Part shown: piece after piece, positions 54,089-64,000 of the stretch
How positions within the stretch are numbered: the stretch's first letter is position 1
Layout: the number at the start of each line of letters is the position of its first letter
Origin: Agarophyton chilense
Taxonomy: Eukaryota > Rhodophyta > Florideophyceae > Gracilariales > Gracilariaceae
Length of the DNA stretch: 64,000 nt
Direction: 5' to 3'
Assembly: GCA_030374765.1 (NCBI GenBank)
Contig: JARGXX010000100.1
Span: 310,001 to 374,000 of the forward strand
Program-made: the position numbers and the translations under genes
Notes under the pieces: generated by a model
Database searches by the model: none
Told to the model about the DNA's origin: nothing
The model's input: only the letters and a program-made list of their open reading frames with translations

Positions 54089-55803
54089 TTAGAAGAACAC
54101 GCCCAAACGTTCCGAAAGAACAGAATAGTAGTTTAGGATAGAGTCTGCCCTATCTGGGCAGTGATCACTAGAAAAACATTATTCTAGGCAGTTTGTAGGA
54201 TAGCGCAGAAAACTGCGATCAGAACTTGCGTTGGCAGTTCTGTGACCAAGCTGTAGCCTAGCTGGTGTTCTATAAAAGGGCAGCGCAGCAGCCCCCGCCT
54301 GCCAGAAGTCTAGGTAACCTCAATGAACTGAACCAATCTACCTTAGAACAATCACAACGTATAAGCAAGCGCAATACATCACAGAAACTGTTTCCACGAC
54401 ATAATATAAATGAGTCAAGGTACGGCCATTAAGAATACAAAAACAAAAACATTGGGGGGTTGCATCAAAAACGACCATTCTAATTGCCAAAGACTCTGTA
54501 ATCACAATTCAAACAGCACGCAATATCTATTGTAAACAAAGATATTTCCTGAAGTTATAGAACACACGTAATGTGTAATCCGCCCTTACATAGGAATAAC
54601 GTTATCTGTCAACATGAACATTTCCCTGGGGTGTGCCCTGCCTTGTTTTGTTTGCTACGGAAATTACGAATTGATACCCTCATTACCTGAACTTTTCTAT
54701 ACTGTTCTTGCACCTCGCAGTGCGTGGCTTAAACCCCATCAACATTTATACAATTAACAATACTAATCGGCTTAAATGTTTTCATAGATGGTGGCGATGT
54801 GCACGCTGTGATTGAAGTGGTCTAGATTTGCGCAAGGTGAACAAAGCGTCAAAAAGTGCAAAAAGGGGGACAAAAGTATGTTTATGCTTAATAAATGGTG
54901 TTTATTCCGCAAACCCTCCTAGCCTGAACAAACGATTGGATATAACCAGAGGTTCCTTTAACCAGGTTGTAAAAGCATCTGCTCTTTGTAGACTGTTTCT
55001 TTCGTCGCGCAGGGGAAAAAAGGCATTTGGGTGTGTTCCAGACATGCAAAACGCAACTCTGTCACACTTTATCGTCACGCCGTTGTTCTGTAGACCCCCT
55101 ATCCCCAAAAACAGAATAGAAATTATGCTACCAACAAGTAATAAGTCTAACAAGGCATTTCGGCAGGCAGGTAGGCGATTTCAAAAGATGCGAAGCCTTC
55201 GCAGGCTGCTGTATCAAAGAAAGACTAAGTTTGTTTGGAGAGGGACAGAAAACTTTGTGGGTTCTTCTTCAAACGGTACTCTTTGAAGAGGCGCTCGTAG
55301 CGTAAATAGTCTTCTTACCATGCCCTTTTTTCTTTCTTCGGCAGTTGAGGTTTCCGATTGGGTTATATAGTCCGGCCTACGGTAGTAACTGTGTTTTGCA
55401 CATACCCAAAATCCAAAACGGCTTCCAAAATTGGGAAACCAGAACGGAGATTGAAAATCACGTCTCAACAGATCGAAAGGAACCTGGCTGCAGCGCAATT
55501 GATTCGTAGATTCACGCATATGCGCATCAAGCCCTCGTCATGCTTCAGTAATACAACATTCTGATTTGACTAGAATAAAGCTTTGTGTCAAGTTTTTTAC
55601 GGTTTTTCAGATCGAGTGACTTTCATGCCTTAGAAATTTTTCTATTGCTATGAGGCTCACCGTCTCTCTTTGAGGAGAAATTCCATCTCTAGAACCCGCT
55701 CTTGCTATTAGAGAAGGGATGGACTCTCCCTATGACGGGAGAACATCTGAAAGGTGTAAGAGTTTACATGCTTGTTCGAAACTCTGGGAAACAGTCATAC
55801 TAT
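54089..55803. other. Left part of palindrome spacer
   Basis: Unique DNA. TATAAAAG at 54271-54278 in a GC-richer context is a candidate Pol II promoter facing right. A frame at 54828-55286 (MRKVNKASKSAKRG when read from its alternative start) has no known motif. The last 200 bp are the 3' flank shared with gene A. Confidence 0.4.
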
Positions 55804-56874
55804 CTATTTACTAACGCCGTCCTGATTTTTGCGTGCTTTGTTGCGCTCCCGCACTCTTCTGTTTATTTCGTCTCGTCGCCGAACTTCCTCCAGTGCGCGA
55901 TCCCCGTGCTTCCGACTAATTCGTTCCCATCTTGTTTGTCCATCGCAAATCCTTTGGTGCTTGCGCAAGTGGAAACCCAAAACAAACCTTCTCATGCAAA
56001 AATGACAGGCGTACTTGCGCTGCGACTCATGCAAATGGGATTGAAAATGCCGATACAGATTTGACCGGTTATAAGATGTAAACTTGCAGCCCTCCGCATC
56101 GCATCGCAGCAACGTGCACTTGAGATCGTGCTTTTCCATATCTTTGCACATTTGTTTGCATTTTGCGCATTTTCTATACCCACGAAAGCGGGAGGTCTGC
56201 GCCCCACTCGTGGAAGGTCCTGGTTGAGCACTTGGTGCACCAGCGCCTTGTGAACTGCTGGCCGCAGGTGCAGGTGTAATTTCGTCATCAGAGATATTCA
56301 TTCGGACCGAGGGCTCACCCCTGCTGGGCGCCACCCTGGGTCTGCTGTTCTCTTCATTTCTCCCACGACTTCCCGCGTGCTGAGAAGGTGCGAGAAGTCT
56401 GGTTCTGGGACCCAGTGAGCCTGATCCGGAAGGGGAGTTAAGGAGATCGCGCACGGATCTGACAGCATGTTGTCTTGTTGTGGTTCCGGGCGGCTGATCT
56501 TCTGGTGGAGATCCAGGTGAAGAATTAAGCAGATCCTGCACCGATCTGACCCTGCTCGGTAGCTCGTTCCCAAACGGAGCGTTCGCATGAAGACCTGCTT
56601 TCTGTCGAGATGATGACCCAGGTCTGTTTGGCGCTCTGTCCGGCGACCGGTCGGGTGGAGTGTTGAGTAGTTCTCGAATGTTTATCCTTCCGGGATCCCT
56701 TTCTACTCTTCGCGGAGGGCGAACCTCCGCAGAATCTGATCTTTCGTTTTCATTTCGTCTTCTTCTCTTCATGCCAGTAAGGAGATACTCGACTTCCATC
56801 TTGTTCACAGCATTGTTTCTATTGGGGTTGTTGCCGCCTCCCGCACTGCCAGAAGAACTCGAGTGTCCGTTCAT
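55804..56874 (-). CDS. Three-finger C2H2 protein B
   Basis: 356 residues, paralogue of A at 3343-4410 along its whole length. It has a basic patch MKRRRRNENERS, RELLNTPP, QDLLNSSPG and RDLLNSPSG motifs, then fingers KCAKCKQMCKDMEKHDLKC, CDAEGCKFTSY...H and CHFCMRRFVLGFHLRKHQRIC, and a charged tail ending QDGVSK. The first finger gains an extra Cys. Ends TAG, with TGA three codons on. No disabling change. Sits in the spacer of the inverted repeat, facing left. Confidence 0.8.
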   Translation of the reverse strand: MNGHSSSSGSAGGGNNPNRNNAVNKMEVEYLLTGMKRRRRNENERSDSAEVRPPRRVERDPGRINIRELLNTPPDRSPDRAPNRPGSSSRQKAGLHANAPFGNELPSRVRSVQDLLNSSPGSPPEDQPPGTTTRQHAVRSVRDLLNSPSGSGSLGPRTRLLAPSQHAGSRGRNEENSRPRVAPSRGEPSVRMNISDDEITPAPAASSSQGAGAPSAQPGPSTSGAQTSRFRGYRKCAKCKQMCKDMEKHDLKCTLLRCDAEGCKFTSYNRSNLYRHFQSHLHESQRKYACHFCMRRFVLGFHLRKHQRICDGQTRWERISRKHGDRALEEVRRRDEINRRVRERNKARKNQDGVSK

Positions 56875-57662
56875 TGTGTTTTCGAGACAGATGCAAGTGA
56901 GTTCTTGCGATTGTTTCCACAGATTGAACTTGTGCTTCTTTTGCGGTTTTCACACGCTTCTGATGATGTCGCCGTCCAAGTCCTTATCATTTATCTGCTT
57001 CGATATTGAAAACTCGAGTTACAAAATAATCGTTTTACTGCTACAATCATCTGAACTCTCATTCTAGTTGAATCGAACGTATATCTGTCGTCTGTTTCTT
57101 CATATTCTTAATAATGTATTTGGCACTCTTTTTCCCACATGTGACAAATATAACAAAATCAATGCTAGTAGAAGACATTTTAATCCTTGTTAGAGGCGAA
57201 GAGAGATGCACAATATTGTAGTTCTTATTCTCACCAAAAATTTTCCACCCCAAAAAAACTTGGTTGCAGTGTTTAGAGCTTTGAGAGAAAGTTCCCGGCC
57301 ATTTGCATTTCAAGCAAGTCAGCAGTGATCACCTAGTCTACTCAACTGGGTATTGCACTTAAATTGGGGATATAGCTTAGTTCTCATCAATTAGAGAAAA
57401 AAAAGAGAAGCCTTCACTACCCTTTGAAAAAAAGCCAACAATCTTGTGTTGTTTGGCAAAAGTCGACAATCAATAAAATTCGTGTAATGGGAGCTCACGA
57501 AATCTTTTTTTATGCTACTTGGATCATTTATTAAACTAGATATCTTCTGGTCATGCAATGGATGTTGGAAAATTCTTCTCTCTTGCACCATAGTCAGCCA
57601 AGCGACCAACAATTCATATATTTGTACTAGCTAGAAACGGGACCCATTAGCACCGGGAGACA
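56875..57662. other. 5' flank of gene B and unassigned DNA
   Basis: 56875 to about 57050 matches the upstream flank of gene A. The rest is AT-rich with no supported gene. Confidence 0.4.
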
Positions 57663-58157
57663 TTGCCGCAACTGTCAGGCATTCCAAGCGCACCCGGCGC
57701 CGGTGCCAGCAGCTGTGCGGACTCGAGGAGAGGCACGGAAGGGGAAAGCGCTGAGGAAACCCTTCGAAGTCGCGAGGCAGGGACCAGCCATGGTGCAGCT
57801 GATTCACGCAGATACCATTGTGACATATGTGGTCTCCAATGTGCGAGGAAAGCAGCTTTAATAAGTCACAAGGCTATTCACAACCCCACCAGACCACGCT
57901 ATCCGTGTGCAAAGTGCGACAAATCCTTCTTGGAAAAAAGATCGTTGGATAGACACATAGACATCCATGATCCCGCCTGTAAATTTGCGTGTATTTGGTG
58001 CGGCAAGAAGTTCAGCAGAAAGCCTAACCTATAGCAACAAATTTCAACGCACGACCCGCAGAACAGGCCTATCTTTACGTGTGAAGGTTGTTCCAAGACT
58101 TTTACACAAAAGTCACACTTAAAGAGGCACGATAAGAACAGATGTCCTCGACAATAA
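57663..58157 (+). pseudogene. Four-finger C2H2 relic with amber stop
   Basis: Fingers: CDICGLQCARKAALISHKAIH, CAKCDKSFLEKRSLDRHIDIH, CIWCGKKFSRKPNL-stop-QQISTH and CEGCSKTFTQKSHLKRH-x4-C. The TAG at 58032-58034 falls where finger 3 would continue, and the frame stays perfect to TAA 58155. There is no ATG between the upstream TAG and finger 1. Linkers I/THDP relate it to the fragment in the arms. AATAAA overlaps the final stop. Confidence 0.7.
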
Positions 58158-58479
58158 AAGCCTAGTTTATGAACAAAACGGTTTTGATCACGAAGCTCAG
58201 CAATTACTTATACATCTGAAAAAGGTTAGTCAAGTGAAAACAAGACCATGATCGTTATGGACAGCTGACTGGCATAATGAGGACAACTGTCTTTTCTTTA
58301 TATTCAACAAACCTGCGTGAACACATGGTTAAGTAAGCTGTATGATCACGTAAACAAAAAATAAATACAAAATTAAGATAAGAAACTCAAAACCAATACA
58401 AACGTGAATTAAAATAGTACAAATCTTCAAAGTCTCCTGACAGCCTCCTACGACCGGTTTTGGAGAAACATGGAAAGTA
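58158..58479. other. Unassigned AT-rich DNA
   Basis: Nothing recognisable on either strand. Confidence 0.4.
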
Positions 58480-58935
58480 TTTCGATGAACATCGAACAGG
58501 TCACGCACGAATCAGAGACTTCGTAAAAAAGTCGGTCCGGATTCAATCAGGATGCTCATGGCTAATTGCAACTGTTCCCATCTTGACAGCCTCCAGGACA
58601 AGATGATGTCTGAGTTCAATTTGTTTCACCTTGCGCTTCCCAAAATCGGTCTGTGTCCAGGAGATCACTCCAAACCTATCTTGAAATAGTAGGATTGGAT
58701 ATTCACTAATCACTCCAAGCTCCTGTAGAACATTCCAAAACCTAGATAATTGCTTTATACAAAGAAAACTGCCATAAAATTGGGCCTCGGACTTCGAAAG
58801 TGCGGTAAACTATTGAAGCTTTGACCTCCAAATGACCGAAATACCGTCAATTATGATGACGAATCCTCCCTAGGAGGACAGTTTTCTAGATCACTGCCCC
58901 AATCAGCACTAGACCACGACGGTATGGAATTATAA
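58480..58935 (-). pseudogene. Ty1/copia RNase H remnant
   Basis: The minus strand reads SADWGSDLENCP, VIWRSKLQ, TALSKSEAQFYG, a linker ending VLQELGVISEYPI, QIELRHHLVLEAVKMG and IRTDFFTKSL. These follow the order of copia RNase H (ADWAGD, SSTEAEY, HIDxRYHFxRE, DxxTK). Several stops. Confidence 0.7.
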
Positions 58936-59130
58936 TCGTTGAAAGATGTTTCAAGTCCATACTTCTTTGTCCGGAGTTAGTATCGGATAGCCTTCTTCAT
59001 GCAACGTCAGTGCTTCGGAAAAAGAATCGAGGTGAACTTCTGTATCCTTCATACCGATTTAGCCAAATTTGGGCGTGTACGCGTGCTTAGAAAAAAATAC
59101 CCAGACTCTCCTTGTAATGAGAGAACTTTC

Positions 59131-59174
59131 ATCATTGTGGCATCATTGTGGCATCATTGTGGCATCATTGTGGC
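59131..59174 (+). repeat. 11-bp tandem repeat, 4 perfect copies
   Basis: ATCATTGTGGC repeated four times without change, between the two copia fragments. Confidence 0.95.
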
Positions 59175-59438
59175 GCGCACAGAATCAAAAAGGATGACCA
59201 TGTTGTCATGGAGACATTGTGACTATGCAAAAAAAAGTAGAAAGACATGTTGCTGTACTAATGTTGAATACTTTAATAATCTTCTCAATATGCGAGCATT
59301 GGTTGACAATGCTTTCAGCTGCTTTTTCCATAGAGACTGTAATGCCAAACCACTCGCAAAGCTTAGTTTTTCCCGATGCAGAAAGCTCAAAAAGGCTCTA
59401 GATGCTTAGATCATTCAAATACCAAAACAAAACAGGAT

Positions 59439-59600
59439 TTAAAAACACGTTTCAAATATAAACAAACTACGAGCTAATTCAAGCTTTCCGAACCCAATAG
59501 TAGGAAGATACTGGCATGTATTCTCGTACCACTGTCGTGGCGCTTCTCGAGTCCGGTGAAGCGATTTGATTAGCTTCACAATTCGTGAAACATAGTCAGA
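59439..59600 (-). pseudogene. Ty1/copia RT fragment
   Basis: IVKLIKSLHRTREAPRQWYE then GFGKLELARSLFIF corresponds to the copia RT block LLKSLYGLKQAPRQWY...GFxxSxxDxSLF. It lies upstream (minus sense) of the RNase H remnant, the correct order for one broken element. Confidence 0.65.
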
Positions 59601-59971
59601 TATACTTTCTATACCTACTAATATGGAATGCAATAGTGAACGCAACGGCTGAAAATCCGGTGACGACAGGTACTGTGTCAGCTTTAGTATGAAATCCAAT
59701 ATTGAATGCAATGGCCGAGAAGCCCTTAATGGCACGTACTGTTGTGGTGTGGGGTGTACCCAGTCCAAGTTGACGACGGGACGCTGAAGGATCGATGAGG
59801 TAGGACAAGAACCGAAAAGAGTGTGTCACCAGAGCGGTCGCTAGGTCGAGCAACTCGCGGAGAAATGGTTCGCGACGATTATTGGGTTTATTTAGAATTC
59901 GTACTATGCCTCCTCCTTTCTTGTACTCTCTTCACCATGTGCTCTTGACTTTGTGTACCGGAGTTTTTGGC

Positions 59972-62108
59972 TACTGGACTAGCACGGTGCCTCTTGTTGC
60001 TCTTGATTATCAGTTTGACACTTACGGACACATACAAGTAAAATGGATTGGCCACACAGCCCTCTAATCGGGGCGTGCCCATACAGCCTGCAGAGCCAGC
60101 CAGCATTTGCGTTCCCATAGAGCACTCACCTAACCAAATTTACGGTGTCTGCATTTGCGTAATGGTAGCGCAACCGACCAATCACGGCGCGTCTACGCTT
60201 GTACAGTGTCTGCATTTGCGGTTAGGTAGCATTTCTTGCTTCTCCGCCATTGCATTTAGCCATTGGTACACTACGTGCAAGAATCAGCCAGCTAGTATCC
60301 CCCGTTACATAAGCCTGGCATCGCGTCGGACGGCGACGCAGCCATTTTTGGGGCCGGACAATTCGTTGGCACGTTATTGCAGAACGCGTACTGCGTCAGT
60401 TGTAATATAGAATGCAACATTTAATACAAATGGCTGAGAAGTTATTGACCACACGTATTGTGCCAGTTTATTAGTATGATTAGAAACGATAGCGTAGTTA
60501 TTTAATAGTTGTCATAAAGAGTTTTGTCAGCTCTGACTATGGACGGATGGTCTGATTATCTAGGAAACGCCCAGCGTGAGGACTGCAGTGACTCCATAAG
60601 AAGGTGCGCGCACATTGCCTTTACTTGCCTATGGGAACAAACAGAAGAGCAATAAAGACTTGAAGATCCTAATAGACTTCGAAAACTTCTTTCTGATAAC
60701 TACTTTATAGATATTTTTAACATATACATAGTGTGCGCACGGCGCCGCACGGTGTCGCTTCGCTAAGCCACGACGCCGCACGTCGTCGCATCACTACGCC
60801 ACGACGACGGACGACGTTTCACGGCGAAGCAATACAAGCCATGACACGCTGGGCGCTCGATTGGAACCACAAGGTCCAGCCAGAGTCGCACTACAGCGTT
60901 TCGGGCGGGGAAGGGACTATAAAGGCCGAGCCGATCGAGTCTCCCTATCTGGAGGAGGACGGTCACACTCTTTCCTACCCTTCTGTGTTACAACACGTTA
61001 TTCTACTTCAACTGTATCTTTGATTCGAGGGTATTTAATCCCAACAGGAGGTTTGGCAGGCATGCTGGTATGTAGAAGACACCTTCAATATCGATATGTT
61101 GACGATCCCATTGCATAGCAGTGGCAAGAACCAGCACTATACAATATATTTCAAAGTTTTATAATGAGTCGTAATAACTGCTCTCACGGGACAAAGGTTG
61201 AAAGTTTCTTCAAGCAACCAATCGTGTTTTTAAAAGTTATGATTTTCCACAGTGATATCGTTTCAGACGAAAAATGAAGCCGAAGGATATAAGCTTAACA
61301 AAGTTTAATGTGGCATTTTTGTAGGTTCCAAGCATGCTTACTCATTTCAATCACAATACGGATTGCAATCTAATGCCCATGTTCTAGTTAGAACTGTAAT
61401 TGACGCGAATTGGATACGTCAGAAGTGCCCATTTCTTCGAGAAGTGAAAGTACCGTATATAACACGTGAGATTCAAGATTGGAGGCATAATCGCGCAGAT
61501 TGTGATCGTACGTTGTTTAGTTTTCCCGATTGTGTGCAAGTTCACCAACGCCGGCCGTGATGGATGTATTGGGAGAAAATGTAGGCGAAATAAAGCAATA
61601 TTTTCATCATCGTAGCTGAAATTTGTGCTCAATAAAAGGATCAAGAAGAGTCTAGTTGGATATGTGTGATTTTGAAAGAGATGGTGAGCCACCACTCAGG
61701 TACAAGGCAGGATATTCATATTAAAGATAGCTGACATGTTTGGTTGTACGTATCCTATTAGACTTGAGTATTCCGTAGATTCTGTCTGGGGTGTGTCCGA
61801 AGTCGCTTCCGTACACGATTCGGGGTTGTGGTTTTTGACATATATTTGAGTTGATTGAAACAAACCCGGAGCACCCCAATGTCCGAAGATGTTTCAAATG
61901 ATGAGATACCTCTTGAAGGAAGTGACCAAGTAGGTGATCAGTGCTGCAATGAGTAATGAAGTCCTTACAAAATACCGGTGATCACCAGATGCGGCAACGA
62001 TATTTTCAGTAATGAAAACTATATTATTAGTAGTCATTTCATTGTCATCACTACATGGAGCTCTCTTAAATATCCGTTTTCTCGCTCCTATCCGGGAATT
62101 ACTTTTTG
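59972..62108. other. Non-genic inner half of right arm
   Basis: Mirror of 51953-54088, with the same unrecognised frames and no supported gene. Confidence 0.4.
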
Positions 62109-62341
62109 TTATCGATCCTGTGTATCCGCTTGCCGCGAGCAGCGGCTTTCTTGGTGATTTCTCAAATAGTGAATTTGCAAGAATGACTTATTGCACAATT
62201 CGCACGGAAACCTGCACCTGTTCGGATCATGTATCTTCATATGAGCTCTCAATTATTGCCTTTCCGTGAATGTTGACTAGTTTCGAGAGTACAGCGAGTC
62301 ACACTACACAAACACAGAAAGGGCAAACCTCTTGCACTAAT
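62109..62341 (-). pseudogene. C2H2 finger fragment in right arm
   Basis: Mirror copy of 51720-51952 with the same single finger and the same frame break. Confidence 0.6.
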
Positions 62342-62712
62342 TCTTCTCCATGCATGAGGTTACCGCTGCCATGCAAACTTTCTACTCTCCTAGTGTTGCT
62401 GGTTCCAAATAGGATACGCTCCTTTGTATATCCTAGCCAGCTGATATGGTCACTCTTTGGCCGCATGCTCTACCACAGTTTCGTTTATAATTAAAGAAGC
62501 GCATGGGAATGCTCGTTCTTCCCGAAATACGCAATAAACTTCTGTTTTTGCGTTAATTTTACTTGGTTCTGGATGCACAGTTCGCTCCAGAATATGTTTT
62601 CGTTTTGCTTCTTGAGCCATTAAGTTTAACTTTTGTCTATTTGATTGTTCAACTCCAAATCACTAATTACTAGTATCTTAGTTTTTTTTCTTTATCGGCA
62701 TTTGAACACCAA

Positions 62713-63555
62713 CTACTCTAATTGCCTGTTCAGCTGTACACCATGCTCTTTCAAGTAGTGTCGTGCAAGCGTGTGCACCATAGAATACTTCTTATTGCAT
62801 ATAGTGCACTCAAAAGTTGGTCTCGTACCTCTCGTATCCACTTCTCGATGTATCCCAGCATGAGAAGTGAGCTGCGATCTGAAACGAGTAGTGAATTGAC
62901 ACCTTGGTTGCGGGCACCTGTACTCTCTACTAGAACACGTGCTTATATGGTCAGCAAGTAGGGTCGTCGGCAGCACTTCCCGACAGTTTGTGCAGCTAGC
63001 GTACGATATAATACCAAGAGAAGAACAGTCTAATCTTGCGCTTCGCCTAGCTCTGCCTCTTGATTGCGTATTCGCATGAGAACTAGAGCTGCCCTCACTG
63101 TGCTGATGAGACGAAACGGATCTGGGATCCGAGAAGCTCTGCAGATGAGTCGAACCTTTGCTGTGGCTGCCAGTAGATGAACTTGAATGTGCGGCAGGAA
63201 CTTGCTCAGACCTTTGATGTTCCAGCGTTAAGCTATCGTTTCTGGAATGTGGGCCTCCAAGATTCCGAGGACTTCGCATCTGTTCATTAAGATTTTGCTG
63301 GAGCTCAAACTGTGAACGATGTTGAACTACACTTGAAGAGAGCCTTGGGGGACTAATCGTCTCTCGGAGCCGGTTGGTACCATGGTTGCGGCTCCGTGCG
63401 ATCACATGGTTCGCTGAAGGAAGACGATCAGAAGACCTTAGGGATGATGAAGATCCACCTAGTCTAGATGTAACCGAGGTTTGTCGACGTGAGCTATGAG
63501 CAGTCTTCTTACGATCTCCGTGTTGCTTGTTATTGTTCGGATTGTTCGGATCCAT
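62713..63555 (-). CDS. Three-finger C2H2 protein C2
   Basis: Product identical to C1 over all 280 residues. The start at 63555 mirrors 50506. The TATA-like TATATAAG lies at 63683-63690 on the minus strand. Identity of both coding and flanking DNA points to recent duplication or ongoing gene conversion between the arms. Confidence 0.8.
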   Translation of the reverse strand: MDPNNPNNNKQHGDRKKTAHSSRRQTSVTSRLGGSSSSLRSSDRLPSANHVIARSRNHGTNRLRETISPPRLSSSVVQHRSQFELQQNLNEQMRSPRNLGGPHSRNDSLTLEHQRSEQVPAAHSSSSTGSHSKGSTHLQSFSDPRSVSSHQHSEGSSSSHANTQSRGRARRSARLDCSSLGIISYASCTNCREVLPTTLLADHISTCSSREYRCPQPRCQFTTRFRSQLTSHAGIHREVDTRGTRPTFECTICNKKYSMVHTLARHYLKEHGVQLNRQLE

Positions 63556-64000
63556 CTGTGAATTTGCCTTTTTTTCAAACACCGGCAAAATTCGTAGTCG
63601 CTTGAAAACTCTGTTCACACGAATTTTCTTTCTGTATGTGCGTGTGTGAGCATTGATTCTGGGAGGTATTACAATTTAGTATCTTATATAAAAATAGTCA
63701 AACGACGATTACAATTTGAATAACTAAAGAGCGTGTGAAACTCTGAATCAAATTATGAAAACCCTTTTCCCATGTTTAGTTTTGTGAAACATTTTACTTA
63801 AGCCATTGTCACTGTTTTCTGTTTGCAGATATGAGAAAAAAGTACCGAACAGATTTAAAATAGATGACTTGAGAAACAACGCATCCTAAAAAGAAGAACT
63901 CAGTCTTGAGTGCTGGGTCGTACATATTGTCAGAAAACAAAAAATATGTTGTTTTTATGATTTTAATTTTTTCATAGCAATCGAAATTGCACAGAAGAGG

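Larger units (their letters stand above)
59972..64000 (-). repeat. Right arm of 4-kb inverted repeat
   Basis: Reverse complement of 50061-54088 with a handful of differences, such as single-residue changes in the frames at 60733-61118 against 52942-53327. It reaches the end of the window, so its outer limit may lie beyond. Confidence 0.95.

Noticed and set aside
1-64000. Stop codon reassignment in this genome
   Set aside because: TAA, TAG and TGA all interrupt element genes, and all three also end intact-looking frames. Ordinary decay is the simpler explanation.

Overview
This window is eukaryotic nuclear DNA dominated by retrotransposons and DNA transposons. There are no operons, ribosome binding sites or prokaryotic gene packing. 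It carries Ty1/copia, Ty3/gypsy chromoviruses, a tyrosine-recombinase retrotransposon with split direct repeats, Helitrons, a Plavaka/CACTA-like transposase, an AIG1-type GTPase relic and intronless C2H2 zinc-finger genes. That mix fits a fungus or an alga; the species cannot be named from the sequence alone.

Layout. 1-1.1 kb: copia gag remnant (minus strand). 1.1-2.4 kb: broken AIG1-like GTPase. 3.3-4.4 kb: three-finger C2H2 gene A. 6.9-32.9 kb: an old Ty3/gypsy element (gypsy-C, plus strand) split inside RNase H by a 22-kb minus-strand gypsy element (E2, 9076-31097, target duplication GAAAA). E2 is itself split by gypsy-A (9956-21249, target duplication CGATG), and gypsy-A contains tandem Helitron pieces and a Plavaka-like transposase. 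33.8-49.8 kb: a tyrosine-recombinase retrotransposon with A1...B1-A2-B2 split direct repeats, split inside its reverse transcriptase by another chromovirus (E3, 38092-48335, target duplication ACTGC). 50.06-64.0 kb: a near-perfect inverted repeat with arms of about 4 kb and a 5.9-kb spacer. Each arm has an identical C2H2 gene (C1, C2) and a decayed finger fragment. The spacer has C2H2 gene B (paralogue of A), a finger pseudogene and copia remnants.

The most notable signal is in E2 and E3. Both are relatives with homologous Gag, DTG protease, RT/RNase H, integrase and a C-terminal chromodomain. Both carry, between pol and the 3' LTR, a long coding region on the opposite strand (46105-47846 in E3; about 22239-23960 in E2). 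The two antisense products share a recognisable block (PPYDRLYFLNR against PPHDRLFWMLNR) and a similar helical C-terminal half, so this looks like a conserved antisense accessory gene rather than a chance open frame.

Nearly all element genes are broken by in-frame stops or frameshifts. The C2H2 genes A, B, C1 and C2 are the only clearly intact coding regions. They share one architecture: a low-complexity N-terminus followed by an atypical finger, a CX4C finger and a CX2C finger.
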